Notes under the pieces: model-generated | Seen by the model: only the letters and a program-made list of their open reading frames with translations | The model's database searches: none | Told to the model about the DNA's origin: nothing | Source of the DNA: Streptomyces odonnellii | Lineage (GTDB): Bacteria > Actinomycetota > Actinomycetes > Streptomycetales > Streptomycetaceae | DNA: 47,879 nucleotides | NCBI RefSeq assembly: GCF_000981895.1 | Contig: NZ_LATD01000026.1 | Span: 1 to 47,879 of the forward strand | Reading direction: 5' to 3' | Made by a program: the position numbers and the translations under genes | Part shown: in pieces, positions 8,613 through 17,276 of the stretch | Layout of the letters: each line of letters starts with the position of its first letter | Numbering within the stretch: position 1 is the stretch's first letter

Positions 8613-9497
8613 TCAGACGTTGGGCACCTTCAGCTTGTCCCAGCTCGTCTTGCCGGGGATGCCGTCCGCGTCGCTGCCCGAGTAGCCGAGCTTGCGCTGC
8701 CAGGCGGCGTAGGAGTTGCGGTCGGCCTCCGACCAGTCGGGTCCGGGACCGACCTGGTAGCGCCCGCAGCCCTCCGCGACCAGCCGCTTGCCCATCGCCG
8801 TGATGACGGCGCTGTGCCGTCCGGCCGCGAAGAAACCGGCCCCGGGGAACGGTTCGTACTTCGCCGGGGGCTTCTGCGCGGGCGGTTTGGCGGGGCCGTC
8901 CGGCTTGCTGCCGAGGCGCGCTCTGACGCGCTCGCGCATCGAGTCCATGGTGAAGCCGCGCGGGTCGATCTTGCCCGGCTGCCACTCCTTGTGCCCTATC
9001 ACCGAGCGGTGGGTCCAGCCGTGCGCCCGGCAGATCGCGGCCGCGGCCTTCTCGATCGCCTCCAACTGGGCGGCCGGCCAGGGGTCCGTGCCATTGCCCA
9101 GGTTGACGCACTCGAAGCCGTAGAAATAGCGGTTGCCGTCGGTGTTGGCCTCGTTGTCGGCGGGCAGCGCCGACTCGTTGATCACCGCCCGCAGGACCTC
9201 GTCGTCCCCGGAACCCGCGTGATTGGCCCGGCCGTTGCCGACCAGATAGACCGTGCCGTCCTTGGCGATCACCCCGTGGCACAGCGGGCCGGGCAGGGTC
9301 GAATGGCCGTTGTAGCAGAGTTCCACGGAGTTCTGTGTGCCCGAGGTGACGGTGTGATGGATCATCACCCCGTGCAGCGGCCCCCAGGGGCCCTTGTGAT
9401 TGCGGTTGTGTGTGCGCCAGCTCCGGTGCTCGACCACGGTGAGGCCCTCGTCCTTGAGGGCTTTGAGCAGTTTCGCGGCGGTCAGAGGAGTTGCCAT
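8613..9497 (-). CDS. N-acetylmuramoyl-L-alanine amidase with C-terminal wall-binding module
   Basis: 294 aa and last gene of the CIS cluster. Residues about 25-190 form an amidase_2/PGRP-type zinc amidase: GVMIHHTVTSG gives the first zinc His, the segment FYGFECVNLGNG follows, and GHKEWQPGKIDP gives the second His and the catalytic Lys region. A Pro/Lys-rich linker (about 207-225) leads to a C-terminal module (NSYAAWQRKLGYSGSDADG) that resembles the peptidoglycan-binding modules of actinophage endolysins. No signal peptide or membrane segment is visible, so the protein would need lysis or the CIS to reach the wall. The ATG at 9497 has AAGGAG 7 bases upstream. Only 28 bp separate it from the DUF6519 gene, so it is probably co-transcribed. 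Confidence 0.88.
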   Translation of the reverse strand: MATPLTAAKLLKALKDEGLTVVEHRSWRTHNRNHKGPWGPLHGVMIHHTVTSGTQNSVELCYNGHSTLPGPLCHGVIAKDGTVYLVGNGRANHAGSGDDEVLRAVINESALPADNEANTDGNRYFYGFECVNLGNGTDPWPAAQLEAIEKAAAAICRAHGWTHRSVIGHKEWQPGKIDPRGFTMDSMRERVRARLGSKPDGPAKPPAQKPPAKYEPFPGAGFFAAGRHSAVITAMGKRLVAEGCGRYQVGPGPDWSEADRNSYAAWQRKLGYSGSDADGIPGKTSWDKLKVPNV

Positions 9498-9525
9498 CGT
9501 GGTGCTCCTTCCCAAGTGCGATGTT

Positions 9526-11103
9526 TCAATTCTCGGGCTGCTGACGCCCGTTCCGCTCGTCCGTTTCGGTCACATGGCTGTCGGGAGCGGCCATCTCGGC
9601 GGCCAGGGCCTCCTCCTCGGCGGCTGCCTCTGCCGCGAGTTCGCCCTCGTCCGCCGCGGGTACCGGGCTCGCCAGCGGGCCGAACGACAGCCGCAGATCC
9701 ACCGGCGAGCCCTCGCCGGGCACCCAGGCCAGCGGTGCGTAATGGACCTCGATCCCGTCCGGCGATTGCAACAGCGGACGGCGCGCCGTGTCCGTCGGCC
9801 ACTCCACATCGCCCGTGGCGGTACGGGCCGCCACGGTCCAGAAGTCACCGGAGCGATAGGTCCTGCCCGGCTCGAAGTAGACGAGAACCCCGTCCTCCAG
9901 CGGCTGCCAGCCGCCCTCCTCGATCCGCAGCGCGCCATGGCGCAGCTTGGGCGCACCCCGTCCCGTACGGCCCGACGGCCCATGGCCGCCGGTCTGCCGG
10001 GCCCCCGACGGATGGTCCCAGCGCCGCAGATAAGGATGGAGGCCGGGGCGCCGCCCCACCGACGGATCGGGCTCGCCGGAGAGCCGTACCCGCCGTCCCG
10101 GCAGATCGACCTCCTCCACGCGCAGCAGCGGCAGCGGCTCGCCCCTGCTGATGTAGGCGGTGTCGACCAGCTCGACCCAGTCGCCGACGTTCAGATCGAG
10201 CTTGTCGTCACCGCCGAGCGAGGCCAGCTCGGCCCAGGTGCCGTCGAGTCCGTCGACGACGAACGTCACCGAGCCGTTCTCGCGCGACCACTTGAACGTC
10301 GCGTCCTCGGCCGTGCCGCCGTCATGGATCTCCACCCGGTACATCTGGTTCTCCGGGCCCCGGTACCGGGCGTCCGGAGGCACCGGGCACGGGTCCTCGT
10401 CGGTGTGTTCGGGCCGTCGGCTGCGCGCCGCCATCCGGGCCGTCGGCGTCTGCGCCCGCGCCCACTCGGCGAACGCCGCGCGCACCTCGTCGCCGGACGC
10501 CCCGTCCGCCAGTTCCAGCCGCTCGGCGGCCAGCGGCAGCACCTGCCAGACGACCTTCAGCCGGGCTGCGGTGTCGGGCATCGCCGGGCCCAGCGCCACT
10601 TCGCGCAGCAGCGGGTCCTCCGCCGCGGTCACCGAGCGCTCCCACACCTTCAGATGGACCAGATAGGGGAACCGGTCGGGCAGCCGGTCGCCGGGGCGCT
10701 CCGGGTCCCGGTACGCGTCAGGCTGATCCCAGTACGTCCAGGTGGCCGGCGGCTCCGGAGCCGCCTCGCCGTCCTCCGCCCGCTGCCCGTCCGCCACCAC
10801 CGGGACGCCGGGCAGCGGGCGCGTCGCGTCCAGCGGGATGCCGTCGACGTAGTAGCGGCCGCCTCCGATCGACAGATCGTCCAGCTCCCGGCCGCCGCCC
10901 ACGAAGCCCACCCGGAAGCCGGTGGCACCGCGCGGGCCGCCGTGCTGCCCGATCAGATCGGCGGCGACGGTACGGGCCTGGAGAAGCTGGATCGCGGCCT
11001 GCTCGTTGGCGTCCGCGTCGAGCTGGACCCGGCCCTGCTGGGCGATCACCGCCGAGTAGTGCCGGTCGGGGCGGAAGGTGAGCCGGGAGATGTCTGCGTG
11101 CAT
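9526..11103 (-). CDS. DUF6519-type CIS-associated protein
   Basis: 525 aa. The N-terminus MHADISRLTFRPDRHYSAV, then QQGRVQLDADANEQ, is the conserved opening of DUF6519 proteins, which are recurrent members of actinobacterial eCIS loci. Their exact role is not established; a baseplate-peripheral or fibre-like structural role is plausible. The middle part (RVEIHDGG, then FKWSRENGSVTFVVDGL) is beta-rich. The C-terminal 40 residues are Ala/Glu-rich and probably helical or disordered. The ATG at 11103 was chosen because homology begins there; the ribosome-binding site (GAGGGG) is rather far upstream. A 141-bp spacer with small hairpins and a repeated GGGTCGTACGG lies before it. Confidence 0.75.
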   Translation of the reverse strand: MHADISRLTFRPDRHYSAVIAQQGRVQLDADANEQAAIQLLQARTVAADLIGQHGGPRGATGFRVGFVGGGRELDDLSIGGGRYYVDGIPLDATRPLPGVPVVADGQRAEDGEAAPEPPATWTYWDQPDAYRDPERPGDRLPDRFPYLVHLKVWERSVTAAEDPLLREVALGPAMPDTAARLKVVWQVLPLAAERLELADGASGDEVRAAFAEWARAQTPTARMAARSRRPEHTDEDPCPVPPDARYRGPENQMYRVEIHDGGTAEDATFKWSRENGSVTFVVDGLDGTWAELASLGGDDKLDLNVGDWVELVDTAYISRGEPLPLLRVEEVDLPGRRVRLSGEPDPSVGRRPGLHPYLRRWDHPSGARQTGGHGPSGRTGRGAPKLRHGALRIEEGGWQPLEDGVLVYFEPGRTYRSGDFWTVAARTATGDVEWPTDTARRPLLQSPDGIEVHYAPLAWVPGEGSPVDLRLSFGPLASPVPAADEGELAAEAAAEEEALAAEMAAPDSHVTETDERNGRQQPEN

Positions 11104-11204
11104 GGGAAGGGGTCCCCTCGGAAGTTCTGCGTTCGGCGGTCCGGTGCGGGCGGGTGCTGGGGTCGTACGGGGCGCTCGGTGGCTCACGGGTCGTACGGTG
11201 GGGT

Positions 11205-11218
11205 CCGGGCGTGCCCGG
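11205..11218. repeat. small perfect hairpin in intra-cluster spacer
   Basis: CCGGGC-GT-GCCCGG is a perfect 6-bp inverted repeat inside the 141-bp spacer between the beta-helix protein gene and the DUF6519 gene. The spacer also contains a directly repeated GGGTCGTACGG. It could attenuate transcription into the last two genes, but a chance hairpin is also possible in DNA this GC-rich. Confidence 0.3.
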
Positions 11219-11244
11219 CGAGTCGGTGCCCGGTGGCGGGCGGT

Positions 11245-13479
11245 TCAGGTGACGTGGAAGATCCCGGCGTCGGTGCCGGCCGGGGTGTACTCGGCCAGCC
11301 GGGCCCGCAGGCTGTCCAGGCGCTGCGGCTGGTACAGATCGTGGAAGGCGCCCATCTCGGAGCCGTCCTCCGCGCCCCGCTTGATCTCCTCGGCGCAGCC
11401 GGCGGCGAGCTGCCCGTACGCCGGCGTGCCGTACCGCCCGCCGGTGAAGAGCGGCCGTACCCGCTCCGCGTCCTCGCTCCCCACCAGATCCGGCTGGCAG
11501 CGATGGCGGCGCGGAGTGCGCGAGCCGGGCGGTACGTACGAGAAGCGCAGCCGGCCGGTGCCCCGCCTGGCCACCCGCATCCGCCCGGTGAAGACGCTGT
11601 CCTCGGCGATCTCCACCGCGTGGGTGTGGACCTCGCCGATGACGGTGGTGCGGTACGCGTGCAGGACGGCATGGGCGTGACGGCAGTCCGGGGCGGACAG
11701 CGCCGCCCGGTCGTGGCCGGTGGCGTCCAGGATGCTGTCGCGGACATGGATCGGCAGCGGATCGTGGCCCACCTCGTCGCCGATCACCTCGATCGTGCCG
11801 AGGACGCTCCGCTCGATCGCGACACAGGCGGTGGTCCTGTCCAGGATCAGGCTCGGTTCCTCGGGGGAGTGCGGTGTGCACTCGGGCTCCAGCGACCAGC
11901 CGGGCACGAGGGTGCAGTGCCGCAGCACCACCGCGCCGACCGGACCGCTGACATGGAGGCCGCGCCCGGTGACCAGCAGTCCGTCCAGCACGATCCGCGG
12001 AGGCCGGGCCCTAGCCGCCCCGCCCCCGCTTCCACCCCCGCTTGCGCCACTGCTCCCGTCGTCCTCCCGCGCGCGGATGTTCAGCGCGTCCGGGCGGTTG
12101 CTGTACCAGTCGAGCAGCCGGATCACCGGACGGGTGCCCTCGGCAGCCCTCAGCTCCAGCCGGTCGCCGGGTTCGAGTTCGAAGTCGAGCTGCTCCTGAT
12201 AGGCGCCGCTGTGCGTGATCTCGATGACACCGTCCGGACCGCAGCGCCCGGCCCGCCGGTCGTCGCGCCACTCGCCGTACGCGTCCATGATCCGCCGGTG
12301 GGCCTGGCCGGGACCCACCCGGTAGACGGCCGCCGTCGGCGGTGTCTCACGGTCGCGCGGATACTCGCCGCCGCCCGTGTCGTCCGCGAACGCGTAGTGG
12401 TAGGTGACCCAGACACCCTGGCGCGGTGCGGACCGCGAGCCGAAGGCGATCCGGCCGAGCACCGGGTCCACGGCCACCTGCCCGCGTCTGGGCCGGTAGC
12501 GCCAGTCCGACAGATCCGCCACCACGAGGTCCGACATCGGCACCGGTTCCTCGCGGCCGTCGCACCGGACCGTGAAGCTCTTGCCGGGCCCGTAGTAGTC
12601 GGCGAGCCGGTCGGCCAACTGCCTGCGGCGGATGTACGCGGGGACGTTGTCGACCGTCGCGACATGCGTGGCCGACGGCTCGGGCACCGGCTTCGTCACC
12701 AGCGGAGTGTCATTGCCCAGGATCGAGAACGTGTAGAGGTTGCGGGCCCGGTCGACGCAGTACGCGGGCGCCCCGGTCACCTGGTACGGCTTCAGCCGCC
12801 ATACGAACAGGCCGACGCCGGCCGGGGAGTTGCCCCCTTGGCTACGGGACGAGCCGGCCCGCCGTACGTCCACCGACCGGGCGGTCGTGCCGAACGGCCC
12901 GCCCGCCAGATCCAGCGCCGCGCCCTCCCGTACGTCCGCGAGCCGACCGCGCTCCAGCCGCCGGGCGTTCCCGGCCGCCGTCCCCGATCCGTACAGTCCG
13001 ACCGGCTGCTGATGGGAGACCAGCCGGGAGAACTCGACGGCCCGCGAGGGCCATCCGGCGACCGCGTCGGCCAGCTCCTCCAGCAGGGCCAGGGTGCCCT
13101 TGCGCCGTCGGTTGGCGACGGTCGCGGCGACATCACGGCGCGGTGCCAGCGCCTCGGCGAGCAGCTCGCGTGAACCGCCCGCGTCCGTACCGCCGTTGAG
13201 GCCCTTCGCCTGGACCCGCTCATAGCCGGGCAGCGGGGTGTGTCCGACCAGATCGCCGAGGTACGGCAGCACCCAGGGCGCGGCCGTCTCCACGAACCAG
13301 TCCTCGTAACCCTGCTCGACCCCGTCCCGTACCCGGTCCACCTGCTCGGCGATCACGGCGAGCAGCGCCCGCAGCGGCTCACCGCCCCCGCCCGCTCCGC
13401 CGTCCTCGCCGGTCCCGGCGTCACGCAGCCGGTGCCACTGCGGAAGCAGCTCCGCGAGCCCGTCCGGTTCCCTGCTCAT
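11245..13479 (-). CDS. CIS tail/baseplate protein with C-terminal beta-helix domain
   Basis: 744 aa. The N-terminal about 180 residues (LLPQWHRLRDAG, VDRVRDGVEQGYEDWFVET, PWVLPYLGDLVGHTPL) resemble the phage tail-protein-I-like family that sits on the baseplate wedge in eCIS loci. Residues about 430-700 form repeated short beta strands (GLHVSGPVGAVVLRHCTLVPG, IERSVLGTIEVIGDEVG, HVRDSILDATG), typical of a right-handed parallel beta-helix as found in tail spikes. A Gly/Ser-rich linker (GSSGASGGGSGGG) separates the halves. It overlaps the upstream baseplate gene by ATGA at 13476-13479. It could be the particle's surface-exposed spike-like element; this is inference from fold signs only. Confidence 0.75.
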   Translation of the reverse strand: MSREPDGLAELLPQWHRLRDAGTGEDGGAGGGGEPLRALLAVIAEQVDRVRDGVEQGYEDWFVETAAPWVLPYLGDLVGHTPLPGYERVQAKGLNGGTDAGGSRELLAEALAPRRDVAATVANRRRKGTLALLEELADAVAGWPSRAVEFSRLVSHQQPVGLYGSGTAAGNARRLERGRLADVREGAALDLAGGPFGTTARSVDVRRAGSSRSQGGNSPAGVGLFVWRLKPYQVTGAPAYCVDRARNLYTFSILGNDTPLVTKPVPEPSATHVATVDNVPAYIRRRQLADRLADYYGPGKSFTVRCDGREEPVPMSDLVVADLSDWRYRPRRGQVAVDPVLGRIAFGSRSAPRQGVWVTYHYAFADDTGGGEYPRDRETPPTAAVYRVGPGQAHRRIMDAYGEWRDDRRAGRCGPDGVIEITHSGAYQEQLDFELEPGDRLELRAAEGTRPVIRLLDWYSNRPDALNIRAREDDGSSGASGGGSGGGAARARPPRIVLDGLLVTGRGLHVSGPVGAVVLRHCTLVPGWSLEPECTPHSPEEPSLILDRTTACVAIERSVLGTIEVIGDEVGHDPLPIHVRDSILDATGHDRAALSAPDCRHAHAVLHAYRTTVIGEVHTHAVEIAEDSVFTGRMRVARRGTGRLRFSYVPPGSRTPRRHRCQPDLVGSEDAERVRPLFTGGRYGTPAYGQLAAGCAEEIKRGAEDGSEMGAFHDLYQPQRLDSLRARLAEYTPAGTDAGIFHVT

Positions 13480-16400
13480 GCGGTGACCTCCGTCAGAATC
13501 AGTGTGTCCGCGACCCGCGGTGAGAGCAGGGCCAGTTGGGCGGGCCTGATGCCACGGAAGACACACACGGCGCGGCCCTTGGCGAGCGGCCGGGTGTCGG
13601 TGATGTCCGGGTTCAGGCGCAGCAGTTCGGCCGGGGAGATCCCGTACCGGCCGGCGACCCGCGTCAGTGTCTCCCCCTCCTCGGCCGTCACCCGGTGCAC
13701 GGTCTCGTCGTACGAGGCGAGCCGCGCCGGCACCGCTGTGCGCGGCTCACCGAGCCGGCCCGCGAGCCCGCTCAGCTCGTCCGGGGTGACGGAGGCGGGG
13801 ATTCCGGCGAAGACGTCCACATCGACGTGGTCGACCCCCGGCACCCTGTGCGCGGTCGCCAGCACGTCCGACAGCACCGCCGGGCGGCCCAGCTCCCGGC
13901 GTCCGCTGCCGAATTCATGGAGCAGCGCCTGCCGCAGCCGTGGCCCGACCACCGTCCAGGTGTGGTCGCGGGCCACCTTCACCCGCGCCGCGAGCAGCAG
14001 CAGGACCAGCTCGCGCACATCCACCCGCACCGGAAGGCGCGAGTCGCCGTACCGGGCGAGTGAGGAACGCAGCGCCCGCAGCACCTCGGAGTCCCCGGCG
14101 ACCGGGATGTCGTCCACACCGGCGACCGTCAGATGCAGCACCCGGCGCCGCCCGTCGTAGAGTTCGCGGGCCGACGCCCGGCCGATGCCCGCCCGCGAGC
14201 GCGCGAAGTCCTCGTAGTCCGCCACCGACACCAGCCGGTCGAGCGCCGAGACCGCCAGCGGGACGGTGCGCCGCGTCAGTCCGGGTCCGTCGGCGTCCGA
14301 ACCGCCCGTCGCGGGCAGCGGGTTGGTGACCGCGGTGACCCCCAGCGGCCGGGTCACCGCCTGGGTGATCCGGTCGGCCGGCAGATTGGCGGCCCGGCCG
14401 GTGCCGAAGCGGTAGCGGGCCCGGACGTTCTCGTGCCCGGTGGGCAGCCGCGCGCCGAACACACCGTCGCCGAAGGTCACCGTCGTCCGCCCGTCCGCGG
14501 CCGTCCCCGTGACATACACGCGCTCGCGCGGACCGCGTCCCGCCAGGCTGTCCACCTCGTGCCAGAGCAGACCGTCGACGCGTACCTCCAGCGTCGGCCG
14601 TGCGCCCAGCGGATTGTCGGCGGGCAGCCAGGTCAGCGGCGACTGCCACAGTGTGAACGTCTGATTGGTCCGGTCGGCGTCACCGCTGCCGATCGGCTCG
14701 TCGCGGCTCTCACCGTGCGTGGCGGGCACCACATTGCCCTGGACCCGGACCGTGTCCCGGCGGTAGCGGTGGACCAGATCCGCGGTGAGCACCAGCCTCG
14801 TATGGACATGGTCGCCGGGCAGCAGCGGATCGAGATGCTGCTCCACCGTCGCGATCACGGCCAGTTCGGTGCCGCGCACCCCGGCGGTCCCGGGGATGTC
14901 GGTGCGCTCGCCGGAGACCACGAGATGCCGCCCCGGCCGCAACCCGTCGTACAGCTCGGCCAGTTCGAGCTCATTGCCGTGCACGTCCTCGCCCAGCGGC
15001 TCGCCCGCGAGGCGCAGCGACTGGCCGCCCGCGTGCACGGTGGTGTCCCGGATCATCGAGAGCAGCACATCGTGCTTGTCCAGCCATGGGTCGGCGAGCG
15101 TCAGTTCGGTGCCCCGGCCGGTGATGCCGTAATTGGTGTACGCGGCGGTGCGCACGGCGGTCACCCGGGTCGTCACCAGCGCCAGATTCTTGTCGCCGGG
15201 GATGCCGTCGGGTCCCTCCGCCCCCTTGCGGGGGCGTTCGACGGCCACCCAGCTCCCCACCGTGATCCCGTCCTGCACCGAATCGAGGGGCAGCACATGA
15301 AGGTCGGCGCGCTCGGGCACGGTCACGATGCCGACCTCGACATTCGCCGGCTCACCGCCCACGGTGTAGCGCACGTGCACCTCGAAGCCGCCGTGGGCGG
15401 CCCGCTTGTACTCGCCTGGGGACAGATACCAGTCCAGCGGTTCCCCGTTCTGCACGCCGACATGGACCCGTCCGTCCTCGCCGGGCCGGGACACGAACAG
15501 CTTCAGCTCCGGCAGACCCGACTCCAACTGGGCTGTCACACCCGGCTCCTGGGAGTCGGCCGGGCGCCGCGCCAGCCAGCTCAGATCCCGGTCCTGCGCG
15601 GAACGGGTCATCAGCGTGACCCGTCCCGGCGGCAGCTCGAAGCTGGTCTCCGCGGGCAGATTCTTGGAACGCTGAGCCGAGGAACCCAGCTCCGTGTGCT
15701 GGAACTCGGCGCGTACGGGAACCCGGCCCGCCGCGTCGTACACCACCCGCATGGTCGTGAGCGAGGAGCCGTTGAGCGGCCAGTCCGTCTGCCGGATCAC
15801 CCGGCCCCGCTCGTCCTGCACCGGCTTGAGGGGCGCGGTCGCGCCGAACGGCGCGGCGGTCACCCGCAGGGTCTGGAGTTCACGCAGCAGACCGGGCGCG
15901 GGAGCCGGTGCGGCGGCGGTTCCGGCTGTGCCGGGCGCGGTGGCGCCGCGCCAGGCCGCGTACAGTCCGTCCGCCACCCGGGGATCCAGCGCGGCGAGCA
16001 TCTGCGCGCCGAGGTCCGAGCCGGACGCGAAGAGCGCCCCGGGATCGTACGCCCGCGCCCGGGAGCCCGGCGGCGGACCCGCGGTACGAGCGCGCAGGGC
16101 GGGCAGTACGGCGCCGAGCGCCCGCATCGCGGCCGAACTGTCCGGCGAGGGAACGGAGTCCGGCGGCACCGGCTGGGAGGGCGCCAATTCGCCCGCCCGC
16201 TCGATCAGTTCACCGACCACCGCCTCCAACCGCTCGAACCAGGCGGCCACTTCCTCGTACGGGGCGGCCACCGCCTGTGCCTCGGCGAGCCGTTCGTACG
16301 GATCCGCGAGCCGCCGGGCGAACCGCGCCGGGGTGGTGATGCCGTCCAGATCGGCGCGCAGCGGCGCCAGTACCTGCCTGTCGAACTCCTCGACGATCAG

Positions 16401-17276
16401 GCTGACCGGCCGGGGATGGGGACGGTCCGGAGTGGGCTCCCCGCCCTCGCCCTCGCGCTCGTCCTCGGCGATCCACTTTCGCAGCTCCGCCACCAGCTCG
16501 CTCAGCGTCGGCGGGGCGGACTGCGGCAGCCCGATCGCCGTCACATCGTCGTCCCGGTCGATCCTGATCCGTGCGACCGGCAGCAGCAGCCGGCGCCCGC
16601 CGCTGTCCGGCTCCTCCCCGCCGAAGACGAACAGCAGCCTGTCGCCGGTCTGGAGGGAGGTGCCGGTCCCCGCGATGTCGATCTCCGAGCGGCGGCGCAG
16701 ATCGTCGGGGGTGAGACGGGTCGGGCGGCGCCTGCGGACCGCCAGTTCGTTCCAGGCCGAGCGGGCCATGAGGTCCTCGCTCGTCTCGAAGGCCTGCGAC
16801 TCCTCGGTCGCGGAGGCGGGCACGCTGTTGCTGCGCGCCCCGCGCGGGATCAGCACCGGCAGGTCCGCCGCCCGCGGATCGCGGTCCAGTGTGTACGTCA
16901 GATGGGCGTCCGCCGCGATCCCGGGCCGCGGCCGGTGCCCGACCAGACGCCCCAGCAGCACCAGCGAGCGGTGGTCGTCGGCGGTGCGCAGATAGCCCTC
17001 GTCGGCGATCCGCTCGGAGTGGAAGGTCAGCAGATCGCCCACGACCGCCCAGGAGTCCAGCAGCCCGATCGCCGGGTCGTCGGGGGTACGGACGGTCAGC
17101 CCGCGCAGCGCCGGATAAGCAGGGGAGGCGAGCCGGTCGAGCATCGCCGCCAGGAACGAGCCGTACTCACCGACCCGGTAGTCGAGGGCCGAGCGGCCCG
17201 GCGGGTTGTGGAGGGGCGCGGGAGCGTGCCGCTCGTCGTGCCCGCCGCAGCCGCAGCCGGCGTGTGTGCGGGTCAT
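13476..17276 (-). CDS. large baseplate assembly protein with C-terminal LysM
   Basis: 1266 aa. A baseplate-J-like assembly protein of the second kind found in eCIS loci (Afp12-like position). The N-terminus has a Cys/Gly/His-rich tip (CGCGGHDE) and the conserved YRVGEYGSFLAAMLDRL and DSWAVVGDLLTFHSERIADE. The C-terminal half contains the J-like region (TTVTFGDGVFGARLPTG, GTGRAANLPADRITQ, LDRLVSVADYEDFARSRAG). Residues about 1192-1240 are a LysM unit (VTAEEGETLTRVAGRYGIS, then LLRLNPDI), which in a baseplate protein probably binds other particle parts rather than peptidoglycan. It joins its neighbours by ATGA at both ends. No frameshift is evident. Confidence 0.85.
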   Translation of the reverse strand: MTRTHAGCGCGGHDERHAPAPLHNPPGRSALDYRVGEYGSFLAAMLDRLASPAYPALRGLTVRTPDDPAIGLLDSWAVVGDLLTFHSERIADEGYLRTADDHRSLVLLGRLVGHRPRPGIAADAHLTYTLDRDPRAADLPVLIPRGARSNSVPASATEESQAFETSEDLMARSAWNELAVRRRRPTRLTPDDLRRRSEIDIAGTGTSLQTGDRLLFVFGGEEPDSGGRRLLLPVARIRIDRDDDVTAIGLPQSAPPTLSELVAELRKWIAEDEREGEGGEPTPDRPHPRPVSLIVEEFDRQVLAPLRADLDGITTPARFARRLADPYERLAEAQAVAAPYEEVAAWFERLEAVVGELIERAGELAPSQPVPPDSVPSPDSSAAMRALGAVLPALRARTAGPPPGSRARAYDPGALFASGSDLGAQMLAALDPRVADGLYAAWRGATAPGTAGTAAAPAPAPGLLRELQTLRVTAAPFGATAPLKPVQDERGRVIRQTDWPLNGSSLTTMRVVYDAAGRVPVRAEFQHTELGSSAQRSKNLPAETSFELPPGRVTLMTRSAQDRDLSWLARRPADSQEPGVTAQLESGLPELKLFVSRPGEDGRVHVGVQNGEPLDWYLSPGEYKRAAHGGFEVHVRYTVGGEPANVEVGIVTVPERADLHVLPLDSVQDGITVGSWVAVERPRKGAEGPDGIPGDKNLALVTTRVTAVRTAAYTNYGITGRGTELTLADPWLDKHDVLLSMIRDTTVHAGGQSLRLAGEPLGEDVHGNELELAELYDGLRPGRHLVVSGERTDIPGTAGVRGTELAVIATVEQHLDPLLPGDHVHTRLVLTADLVHRYRRDTVRVQGNVVPATHGESRDEPIGSGDADRTNQTFTLWQSPLTWLPADNPLGARPTLEVRVDGLLWHEVDSLAGRGPRERVYVTGTAADGRTTVTFGDGVFGARLPTGHENVRARYRFGTGRAANLPADRITQAVTRPLGVTAVTNPLPATGGSDADGPGLTRRTVPLAVSALDRLVSVADYEDFARSRAGIGRASARELYDGRRRVLHLTVAGVDDIPVAGDSEVLRALRSSLARYGDSRLPVRVDVRELVLLLLAARVKVARDHTWTVVGPRLRQALLHEFGSGRRELGRPAVLSDVLATAHRVPGVDHVDVDVFAGIPASVTPDELSGLAGRLGEPRTAVPARLASYDETVHRVTAEEGETLTRVAGRYGISPAELLRLNPDITDTRPLAKGRAVCVFRGIRPAQLALLSPRVADTLILTEVTA

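Noticed and set aside
9400..13173. Very long plus-strand open frame opposite the DUF6519 and beta-helix genes.
   Set aside because: It has an amino-acid composition typical of antisense GC-rich DNA (Arg, Gly, Pro, His), no domain, and lies opposite well-supported genes.
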